Position numbers and translations under genes: made by a program
Assembly: GCA_004297765.1 (NCBI GenBank)
Contig: SCTZ01000183.1
Coordinates: forward strand, 1 to 39,696
Source: Chloroflexota bacterium
Lineage (GTDB): Bacteria > Chloroflexota > Dehalococcoidia > FW602-bin16
Reading direction: 5' to 3'
DNA: 39,696 nt
The notes under the pieces: generated by a model
What the model was told of the DNA's origin: nothing
Databases searched by the model: none
What the model saw: only the letters and a program-made list of their open reading frames with translations
Shown: in pieces, positions 23,587 to 30,157 of the stretch
Layout: every line of letters begins with the position of its first letter
How positions within the stretch are numbered: the stretch's first letter is position 1

Positions 23587-26277
23587 ATGACTGAACAAGC
23601 TGACAGCACGATCAAGCGCAGCTTTTGTACTCTATGCCCGCAGCACTGTGGCGTACTGGTGAAGGTCGAGAACGGGCGACCGGTGTCGGTGCAGGGTGAT
23701 CCGCAAAGCCCAATCGGTGGGGGCACGCTGTGCGTCAAGGGGCGGCGGGCGATCGAGGTTTTCGACCACCCCGCCCGCGTCAACTACCCGCTCAAGCGGG
23801 TCGGTCCGCGCGGCTCCATGCAGTGGGAGCGCATCGAGTGGGAGCAGGCGCTGGACGAGATTGCCGCCAAGCTGGCGTCGCTTCGAGATACGCACGGCCC
23901 GGAGACGCTGGCCACCCTGGGAGGGACGCACAAGAGTCCGGGGGATTGGTCGTCCTGGCGCTTCTGTAACCTCTTCGGCACCCCTAACTTCATTAATCAG
24001 GGCCGCAACTGCGGCGTGGGGCACATCGTCACGGAGACGTGTGTCTATGGCTACGACACCATGTACGCGGCCACTCGTCCCGACCGGACCAAGCTTACTC
24101 TGATCTGGGGCTCCAATCCCGCCGAGTCGGGCACGACGCTAACTCAGCGGCTCGCCGAGGGCAGGAAGCAGGGCATGAAGGTTGTGGTGGTGGATCCGCG
24201 CAAGACCAAGACCGCGGAGAAGGCCGATATCTGGGTGCCCATCCGCCCGCGTACTGACGGGGCGCTTCTCCTTGGCATGGCCAACGTCATGCTCCGCGAG
24301 GGACTCTATGACCGGGAATTCGTGGAGAACTACTGCAATGGCTTCGAGAAGGTCAAGAAGATCGTCGAGCAGTATCCACCCGAGCGCGTGTCCAACATCA
24401 CCGGCGTCTCGGTGGAGATGATCGAGGAAGTGGCCCGCATGTATGGAACGCTGCGCCCCGCGCGTCTCGTTCCTGGCATCGCGCTGGTCCAAGCCGGTCA
24501 GGGCGCCAGTCGCTCCGCCATCCTGGCGCGGGCGATTCTGGTAGCTCTCTCTGGCAACGTCGACGTAACGGGCGGCGATCCTCTAGCCATGAAATTCGAC
24601 GATGGTCAAATCGCCTGGCTGGACAACATTCACTGGGACGAGCTGGTGCACCATCCGCTGCGCACTCGCAATACTCTGGGCGGCGACGAGTTCCCCATCA
24701 TCGGCACGGAGGCGTACAAGCTCTTTCGTGAGGCGCAGGGACGGCTGCATCCCAGGGGCCATTATGCCGCGGAGTACATGCTCTTCGCCAACCAGAACGC
24801 TATCTACCGGGCCGTGGTGACCGAGCAGCCCTACCCGGTCAAAGCCATCCTCGTCCAGAACGGCGAGCCATTGCTGTCCATGGGTGGAGCGAAGGCCGCC
24901 TACGAGGCCTTCCGCAGTCCCAACCTGGATCTGCTGGTCACGATGGATCTGTTCATGACGCCGACCGCGCAGTTGTCGGATTACGTGCTTCCAGCCGCCC
25001 ATTATCTGGAACGGCCGGACATAAGTGTGCACTGGGGGTTGACGCATCTGTTCGTGTGTGGCGAACAATGTGTCGAGCCGCTCTACGAGCGGCGCAACGA
25101 CTATGAGCTCTGGAAAGGTCTCGGTCAGCGGCTAGGACAGAGCGATTACTGGCCCGATACGCTTGAGAAAATGCTCGATAGGATGCTGAAGCCATCGGGC
25201 AGGACTTTTGCCGAGTGGACCCAGGGCGAGCGGCGTTATCATGCCCCTCGCCTGGCATCCAAGAAGCATGAGCAGCAGGGTTTCGCGACGTTCTCCGGCA
25301 AGGCGGAACTGGTGCCGAGCATGTTTGCCAAAGTTGGCATCAACCCGTTGCCGGTCTATGAGGGTCCTCCCTACTGCAAGCCCGACGTGGATGACCTGTC
25401 CAAGTATCCCTATCAAATGATCGCCGGCAGTCGCATCCGCTATTTCATGGGCTCAAACCTCCATCAGGTGGATTCGCTGCGCCGACTGTATCCCGATCCA
25501 CCGATCTGGATCCACCCGGAGACCGCGGCCAAACATGGCATCAAAGATGGCGAGTGGGTAGTCATCGAGCGTCCCGAGGGGAGCATCCGACAGAAGGCTC
25601 TCGTTACCGACAAGATCCGGCCCGACACGGTGCATCCGGAAGGCTACTGGTGGTACCCGGAGCGTGAGGCGGGAGAGCCGGGATTGTCCGGGCTCTGGGA
25701 GTCGAACGCCAACGCTATCACGCCGACCGACATCGAGTTGTGCAGCTTCGCGGGAGACCAACCGTTGCGCGGCTCGCGTTGTCGGATCGCGCCCGCGGAT
25801 CGTCCGGAACAGACGAAGGTCGATATTATGGTCGGCCTCCAGGCAACACTGGATAGCCTCGATCGCATGGTTCGATACCTTGACGCCAGCGCCCTTGCCC
25901 GCCTCAACAGCGATGGAGGATGGACGGTGAAGGATACACTGGGGCATCTCGCCTCGTGCGACGTGCGGACCCGGGGCTGGATCCAACAGGCTCTGACTGG
26001 CACCGGCACGCCGGAGACCGAGCCTGAAGTCGAGACCTACAACGCTCAGGCGGTCGCCACACGTCGTGAACGGTCGCCGGAGGAGGTGCTGGACGAGCAC
26101 CGGGCTTCACGGCAACTGACGATCGAGATGGTCCAGGGGCTATCGGACGAGGATCTGCTGCGGCGCACGCAGCATCCCAGCGCGGGCGAGGTCACCGTGG
26201 AATTCCTGCTCTGGCGCCTGGCTCGGCACGAGGCCGAGCACGGGGAGGGAATTCGTCGGCTCTTGACAGAAGCGTAG
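23587..26277 (+). CDS. Molybdopterin/tungstopterin oxidoreductase 2 fused to a DinB-like domain
   Basis: An 896-residue two-part protein. Residues 1 to about 740 are a DMSO-reductase-superfamily catalytic subunit: Cys14, Cys17, Cys21 and Cys49 form the [4Fe-4S] site (C-x2-C-x3-C-x27-C), Cys142 in GRNCGVGH lies at the expected Mo/W ligand position, and the C-terminal pterin-binding barrel ends at LRGSRCRIAP. From about residue 746 it continues without a stop into about 150 residues resembling DinB/mycothiol-dependent maleylpyruvate isomerase four-helix bundles. These have His in TLGHLASCD and HEAEH near the end, the usual three-His metal site. No signal peptide is seen. GGGAGGTTACAG precedes the ATG. 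Fusion of these domains is not something I know from characterised enzymes. Confidence 0.88.
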   Translation: MTEQADSTIKRSFCTLCPQHCGVLVKVENGRPVSVQGDPQSPIGGGTLCVKGRRAIEVFDHPARVNYPLKRVGPRGSMQWERIEWEQALDEIAAKLASLRDTHGPETLATLGGTHKSPGDWSSWRFCNLFGTPNFINQGRNCGVGHIVTETCVYGYDTMYAATRPDRTKLTLIWGSNPAESGTTLTQRLAEGRKQGMKVVVVDPRKTKTAEKADIWVPIRPRTDGALLLGMANVMLREGLYDREFVENYCNGFEKVKKIVEQYPPERVSNITGVSVEMIEEVARMYGTLRPARLVPGIALVQAGQGASRSAILARAILVALSGNVDVTGGDPLAMKFDDGQIAWLDNIHWDELVHHPLRTRNTLGGDEFPIIGTEAYKLFREAQGRLHPRGHYAAEYMLFANQNAIYRAVVTEQPYPVKAILVQNGEPLLSMGGAKAAYEAFRSPNLDLLVTMDLFMTPTAQLSDYVLPAAHYLERPDISVHWGLTHLFVCGEQCVEPLYERRNDYELWKGLGQRLGQSDYWPDTLEKMLDRMLKPSGRTFAEWTQGERRYHAPRLASKKHEQQGFATFSGKAELVPSMFAKVGINPLPVYEGPPYCKPDVDDLSKYPYQMIAGSRIRYFMGSNLHQVDSLRRLYPDPPIWIHPETAAKHGIKDGEWVVIERPEGSIRQKALVTDKIRPDTVHPEGYWWYPEREAGEPGLSGLWESNANAITPTDIELCSFAGDQPLRGSRCRIAPADRPEQTKVDIMVGLQATLDSLDRMVRYLDASALARLNSDGGWTVKDTLGHLASCDVRTRGWIQQALTGTGTPETEPEVETYNAQAVATRRERSPEEVLDEHRASRQLTIEMVQGLSDEDLLRRTQHPSAGEVTVEFLLWRLARHEAEHGEGIRRLLTEA

Positions 26278-26328
26278 CGCCTGAGCGGGGAGAGACATTG
26301 GGTCATCTCATCTAGCTACGTCGTACGC

Positions 26329-26357
26329 TTGACAGGGAGTCCATGAGCGTGTATCTT
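26329..26357 (+). promoter_or_regulatory. Sigma-70-like promoter P3
   Basis: TTGACA at 26329-26334, a 17-base spacer and TATCTT at 26352-26357. The -35 is perfect and the -10 weaker than in P1 and P2. It precedes the ferredoxin operon by about 70 bases and is followed by operator O3. Confidence 0.6.
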
Positions 26358-26368
26358 ATGGGGAAGAT

Positions 26369-26385
26369 CTTACGCTTCACGTAAG
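26369..26385. promoter_or_regulatory. Operator O3, 17-bp palindrome
   Basis: CTTACGCTTCACGTAAG has perfect 6-base arms around a 5-base centre. Its TTACG and CGTAA half-sites match those of O1 and O2 and it begins 12 bases after the P3 -10 box. It places the ferredoxin-FAD-LivF operon in the same presumed regulon. Confidence 0.65.
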
Positions 26386-26428
26386 GTGTGCACTCCATCG
26401 GCCATCAACCGTAAGGGGAAGAGGCAAA

Positions 26429-26596
26429 GTGGCTGTTGTGGTTGACAAAGAAAAATGCGTTGGCTGCGGGGTCTGCGTGCCGACTTGCTCGGTCGATGCC
26501 CTGCGAACCTGGGGAGTCGTCTCCGTGGACGAAGAGGCGTGCTTCGATTGCCTGGTCTGTGTGCCCCATTGCCCGGCCGACGCGTTGAAGGCGTGA
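26429..26596 (+). CDS. Small 2[4Fe-4S] ferredoxin
   Basis: A 55-residue ferredoxin starting at GTG, preceded by AAGGGGAAGAGG. Two cluster motifs are complete: CVGCGVCVPTC (from Cys10) and CFDCLVCVPHCP (from Cys38), each C-x2-C-x2-C-x3-C; the second is followed by Pro as usual. It is the bacterial (clostridial-type) low-potential electron carrier in the cytoplasm. It is the first gene after P3/O3 and ends 6 bases before the FAD oxidoreductase, so the two very likely form an electron-transfer pair. Possible partners elsewhere in the cluster are the Mo/W enzymes, which lack their own small subunits (inference). It is short enough to be missed by length-filtered gene calls. Confidence 0.9.
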   Translation: MAVVVDKEKCVGCGVCVPTCSVDALRTWGVVSVDEEACFDCLVCVPHCPADALKA

Positions 26597-26602
26597 CGAA
26601 CG

Positions 26603-27907
26603 ATGACTAGGGCATACGACGTCGTCGTGATCGGGTCGGGTATCGGTGGCATGTGTGCGGCAGCTCGATTGGCACGCGCGGGTCATCGAACGCTCGTCGT
26701 CGAGAAGCTTCCGCGGCTGGGCGGACGTTGCTCGACCATCGACTACAAAGGGTACAAGCTAACAACCGGGGCGATCCTGGTCAACTGTGGCGATGTGCTG
26801 GAACAGACGTTTGTGGACGTCGACGCGGAGTTCCCGGTCCGGCGCTCGCCATCACGGGCCATCTATCGCATCCGGGGACGAGACTACGACTTGCCAGCCA
26901 AGGGCGGTCTGCGGGCACTGGCGGAGATCGCGGCTCAGGATCAGGAGGCGACCGAGCGGCTGTGGCAGCCGATGCGCAGAGCGCTGCGTGGAGAGGAACG
27001 TCCACCTGCCATCTCCGTACGGAGCTGGATCGCGGGCTATACCGACAACCAGGGTATCCAGGATCTCTTTCAAGTCATCATCGCGGCCTTCATGGGCATC
27101 AATTCCGACGAGGCTCTGGCGCCCGACTATTTCGACTATCTGAAGGTCATGGCTGGGGCCGTTGCCCACGGCTATGCCCCGCATGGCTCGCGGAGCTTGG
27201 TCGAGTCACTGGCTCGCGCGGTTCGGCGCGACGGGGGCGAGATCTGGACGGAGACCCGGGCAACCCAGATCGTGGTCGAAGACGGGTTGGCGCGCGGCGT
27301 TGTCGTGGAGCGCAAAGGACAGCCGGTCACGATCGAAGCAAAAACCGTAGTGAGTGACGCCGGACCCAAGCGGACCGTCGAGCTCGCAGGAGCCGAGCAT
27401 TTCGACGACAAGTACCTGCAACTGATCGAGAAACGCCTGCTGCCGGCCGGCTGTATCGTCACCTTCACGGCCTCCGACCAACCGCTCATGGAGACGGCAG
27501 GGCCGTTGATGCCGACGGGCACGCGCCGTGTCTGTCTGCTTTGCACGCCGACGCTGGTCTGTCCGGAGCTAGCGCCGCCTGGCAAGCATCTATTGGAGGC
27601 CATCGGCACCCTGGGGGCGTCGCACGGGCCAGTGGACATGAATCAAGAGATAGAGCTGCATCTGCAGGATCTGCGCGATACCATTCCGGGGTACGGCGAG
27701 AAGGGCGAATTGTTGATGGTCAGCTCGTACCGCGACGATTGGCCGGAGTACCGCAGTTGGCCGGGGCGCGACCTGCCCCAGAAGACACCGATTCCGAACC
27801 TGTATAACGTCGGCGATGGCGTGAAGCCAGATGGCTGGCCGGGGCTATCGGCCTCGGCCGAGAGCGCACGTCTTGTGGTGGAGGAGTTGCATGCTAGCGG
27901 TACGTAA
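26603..27907 (+). CDS. FAD-dependent oxidoreductase, CrtI/phytoene-desaturase-like
   Basis: A 434-residue flavoprotein. The N-terminal dinucleotide-binding motif is VVVIGSGIGGMCAAARLARA, followed by VEKLPRLGGRCSTI, the glycine-rich continuation typical of the phytoene desaturase/NAD(P)-FAD oxidoreductase superfamily. The C-terminal FAD contact reads LYNVGDGVKPDGWPGLSASAESA. Members desaturate, isomerise or saturate hydrophobic substrates, so carotenoid synthesis should not be assumed; no other carotenoid gene is present. It lies between ferredoxin and a LivF-type ATPase, and its last 17 bases overlap the ATPase start, indicating tight translational coupling. An electron relay with the ferredoxin is the most direct inference. 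Confidence 0.88.
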   Translation: MTRAYDVVVIGSGIGGMCAAARLARAGHRTLVVEKLPRLGGRCSTIDYKGYKLTTGAILVNCGDVLEQTFVDVDAEFPVRRSPSRAIYRIRGRDYDLPAKGGLRALAEIAAQDQEATERLWQPMRRALRGEERPPAISVRSWIAGYTDNQGIQDLFQVIIAAFMGINSDEALAPDYFDYLKVMAGAVAHGYAPHGSRSLVESLARAVRRDGGEIWTETRATQIVVEDGLARGVVVERKGQPVTIEAKTVVSDAGPKRTVELAGAEHFDDKYLQLIEKRLLPAGCIVTFTASDQPLMETAGPLMPTGTRRVCLLCTPTLVCPELAPPGKHLLEAIGTLGASHGPVDMNQEIELHLQDLRDTIPGYGEKGELLMVSSYRDDWPEYRSWPGRDLPQKTPIPNLYNVGDGVKPDGWPGLSASAESARLVVEELHASGT

Positions 27908-28643
27908 TCTTCGGGTTCGCTATGGTCAAGTGGAGGCGGTCAAGGGCGTCGACTTCGAGGTGAACAGCGGCGAGATCGTGGTGATCGTGGGAAGCAATGG
28001 CGCTGGCAAGAGCACCATACTCAAGACGATCTCTGGTCTGCTGAAGCCGACCGAAGGTACCATAACGCTCGACGGAAAGCCGATCCATGGTCTCGAGCCA
28101 AGCGCCGTCGTGAAGCTTGGCATCTCACAGGTAGCCGAGGGGCGCCGGATCTTTCCACAGCAATCCGTGGTTGACAACATGCTGTTGGGCGCCTACACGC
28201 GACAGAGGCGACGGGCGGAGATCAGCAACGACCTGGAGCATATGTTCGAACGGTTCCCCATACTGCGTGTAAAGCAGAACCACGTGGCCGGAACTCTTTC
28301 CGGCGGGGAACAGCAGATGCTGGCCATCTCTCAGGCGCTGATGTCGCATCCTCGCCTGATTCTATTCGATGAGCCTTCGCTCGGACTTGCTCCACTTCTG
28401 GTCGAGGAGATGTTCCGCGTGATCCGTGACCTGCACGCGCAGGGCGCCACGATCCTGCTAGTCGAGCAGATGGTCACCAAGGCACTAGAGTTGTGCCATC
28501 GGGGCTATGTCCTGGAGACCGGTCGCATTGTACTGAGTGGCCCTGGAAAAGAGCTTCTGGCCGATCCTCGGCTTCAGGAGGTCTATCTCGGTCGCGATGC
28601 GTCTGTGCCAGTCAACGGCGGGTCGGGGAAGGTCGACGCGTAG
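27891..28643 (+). CDS. ABC transporter ATP-binding protein, LivF-type
   Basis: A 250-residue ATPase of the branched-chain amino acid/hydrophobic acid ABC family. Walker A is GSNGAGKST (34-42), the Q-loop region is near ISQVAEGRRIFP, the ABC signature is LSGGEQQM, Walker B is LILFDEP, and the switch segment is ILLVEQ, as in LivF. The ATG at 27891 is chosen because GAGGAG precedes it and the usual LivF N-terminus (MLAVRNLRVRYGQVEAVKGV) begins there. It overlaps the FAD gene by 17 bases. The partners LivG, LivH and LivM are not in the window, so it would complete a transporter assembled from genes elsewhere, likely fed by the two lipoprotein binding proteins. Confidence 0.92.
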   Translation: MLAVRNLRVRYGQVEAVKGVDFEVNSGEIVVIVGSNGAGKSTILKTISGLLKPTEGTITLDGKPIHGLEPSAVVKLGISQVAEGRRIFPQQSVVDNMLLGAYTRQRRRAEISNDLEHMFERFPILRVKQNHVAGTLSGGEQQMLAISQALMSHPRLILFDEPSLGLAPLLVEEMFRVIRDLHAQGATILLVEQMVTKALELCHRGYVLETGRIVLSGPGKELLADPRLQEVYLGRDASVPVNGGSGKVDA

Positions 28644-28768
28644 CGAGAACCGGCGCGTCCACTGGTACCAACCAGTCGTTCGCTGTAGTTGTCGCATCCG
28701 CCCTTTTGTTGCGGGTCCACTCCAGGATAAGTGTTATAGCCAAGGTGGCGGATGCGTGCCACAGCGCC

Positions 28769-28885
28769 AGTGCTGTGTTGCTCGCGATCTGACAGGAGGA
28801 AACGTGCGGATAGGTCGGATCGGTCCGATCGGACCTATCGGTCTGATGTGGCGGATACGCATCAGTTCATCAGTCACACAGCACT
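28769..28885. repeat. Dispersed repeat B with 9-bp terminal inverted repeats
   Basis: AGTGCTGTG (28769-28777) and CACAGCACT (28877-28885) bound a 117-bp unit whose inner 75 bases (28802-28875) match repeat A at 16928. It holds GTCCGATCGGACC in the centre. It lies between the LivF-type gene and the MerR gene and ends 37 bases before the MerR start, so it may affect transcript ends or the regulator's own promoter. Confidence 0.75.
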
Positions 28886-28922
28886 TTTCGAAGAGGAACT
28901 CAAGAGGAACTAGAGAAACCAT

Positions 28923-29348
28923 ATGAACAACGAACAGGATCAAGGTGAGCTTCTTAGCATCGGTGAGTTAGCCAGACGGACCGGGGTCAGCGCCCGGACC
29001 ATCCGCTACTACGAGGAACTGGGGATTCTTCCTGAGCCAGAACGCACTGCCAGCGGCACACGGCGATATGGACAGGAGTACATTTTCTTTGTCAAGGGCG
29101 CCTGTCTGCTGAAGGAGATCGGGTTCTCGCTGAGCGAGATTCAAACGCTTGGCTGGTGGTGTCTTGGGCGAGCGGTGCCCGAGGAACAACTAAGGGATAC
29201 GCAGGAGCTTCTGAGCAAGAAGATGGCGGTTCTGGACACCAACATTCAGATTCTGACCGACATCAAGCGGCAGGCGGCAAAACGGACAAGCAAGGAGGAT
29301 GCGCGGCGCACGGATGCGATACGTCAGCCAAGCGCGGTATCACGCTGA
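28923..29348 (+). CDS. MerR-family transcriptional regulator
   Basis: A 141-residue MerR regulator. The N-terminal winged helix reads SIGELARRTGVSARTIRYYE, then ELGILPEPERTASGTRRYG, with the dimerising coiled coil in the C-terminal half (EEQLRDTQELLSKKMAVLDT). It lacks the Cys pairs of metal-sensing MerR proteins, so a small-molecule or acyl-CoA effector is more likely. Its TGA (29346-29348) overlaps the ATG of the enoyl-CoA hydratase, so the two are translationally coupled. I recall LiuR, a MerR protein of acyl-CoA catabolism, recognising TTnACGTnnnACGTnAA-like sites; the three operators in this window fit that pattern, making this protein the leading candidate regulator. That is inference; the operators lie after the -10 box, unlike classical MerR sites between -35 and -10. 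Confidence 0.9.
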   Translation: MNNEQDQGELLSIGELARRTGVSARTIRYYEELGILPEPERTASGTRRYGQEYIFFVKGACLLKEIGFSLSEIQTLGWWCLGRAVPEEQLRDTQELLSKKMAVLDTNIQILTDIKRQAAKRTSKEDARRTDAIRQPSAVSR

Positions 29349-30124
29349 TGTCAGAGAAGGTGCGCTACGAGAAAGAGGGGAAGGTAGCATACCTCACCAT
29401 CGACAACCCACCGGCCAATACTCTGTCTCGGCAGACTTTTGCTGAGCTAGACGAATATGTCGATCGCGTCAACGCCGATCCGGACGTGGTCCTGGCGGTG
29501 GTCACTGGCGCCGGCGATCGCTTCTTCAGCGCTGGCTCTGACATCAAGGAGATGCCGGAGTACGAGGAGCCGATTCGCGTCCAGTTCCAGAGACGCGCTC
29601 ATGGCACGCAGTGGAAGATAGAGCGAGGACCCAAGCTTTTCCTTGCGGCGATCAATGGGGCAGCGGGTGGTGGTGGCTGCGAGCTGGCCCTCACCTGTGA
29701 CCTCGTTGTGGCTGCCGAAAGAGCCGTTTTCACCCTTCCGGAGCCGCGCATTGGCATCATCCCCGGCTTCGGCGGCATCCAGCGTCTCATCCGGCGTGTT
29801 CCTCTCGCCTGCGCCTACGATCTCCTTGTCTCGCGCGACATAATCTCGGCGCAGCGCGCTCTCAGCATGGGCCTGGTGTCACGCGTCTTCCCGAATGAAT
29901 CATTCGAGGAGGACGTGCGCCAGTTCGCGCAGCGAATTGCGGAAGGGGCCCCCATTTCTCTGCGTCTCATCAAGCGTCTGGTCGTCGAGGGGCTGGAGAT
30001 GCGGATCGCGGATGCGCTGAGCATGGAGCTCGATGCGTGTCCTGAGCTCTGGGCTACCGCGGACAAGGAGGAGGGGATTCGCTCCTTCATCGAGAAGCGT
30101 CCGCCCGTCTTTCAGAACCGCTGA
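29348..30124 (+). CDS. Enoyl-CoA hydratase (canonical active site)
   Basis: A 258-residue crotonase-fold enzyme with both classical catalytic glutamates: GGGGCELALTCDL and LPEPRIGIIPGFGG. It would add water across a 2-enoyl-CoA to give the 3-hydroxyacyl-CoA. Oxyanion-hole segment FFSAGSDIKEM is also present. Of the three crotonase-fold genes here, only this one has both residues, so it is the likely true hydratase, feeding the BadH-like dehydrogenase. Start: the ATG at 29348 overlaps the MerR stop and is supported by the normal crotonase N-terminus; the longer upstream frame reads inside the MerR gene. Its stop is 33 bases from the end of the convergent LuxR/MalT-type gene. Confidence 0.93.
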   Translation: MSEKVRYEKEGKVAYLTIDNPPANTLSRQTFAELDEYVDRVNADPDVVLAVVTGAGDRFFSAGSDIKEMPEYEEPIRVQFQRRAHGTQWKIERGPKLFLAAINGAAGGGGCELALTCDLVVAAERAVFTLPEPRIGIIPGFGGIQRLIRRVPLACAYDLLVSRDIISAQRALSMGLVSRVFPNESFEEDVRQFAQRIAEGAPISLRLIKRLVVEGLEMRIADALSMELDACPELWATADKEEGIRSFIEKRPPVFQNR

Positions 30125-30157
30125 GGTGTCTTCTCCACCGGCAATAGATCTCGGTTC

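Noticed and set aside
25828-26277. Separate DinB-like gene starting at the internal ATG
   Set aside because: No ribosome binding site precedes the ATG and the frame is continuous with the Mo/W enzyme, so a fusion is the direct reading; a separate internal start cannot be fully excluded.
26603-27907. Carotenoid biosynthesis (phytoene desaturase)
   Set aside because: The fold is shared, but no carotenoid gene is nearby and the operon joins it to ferredoxin and a transporter ATPase.
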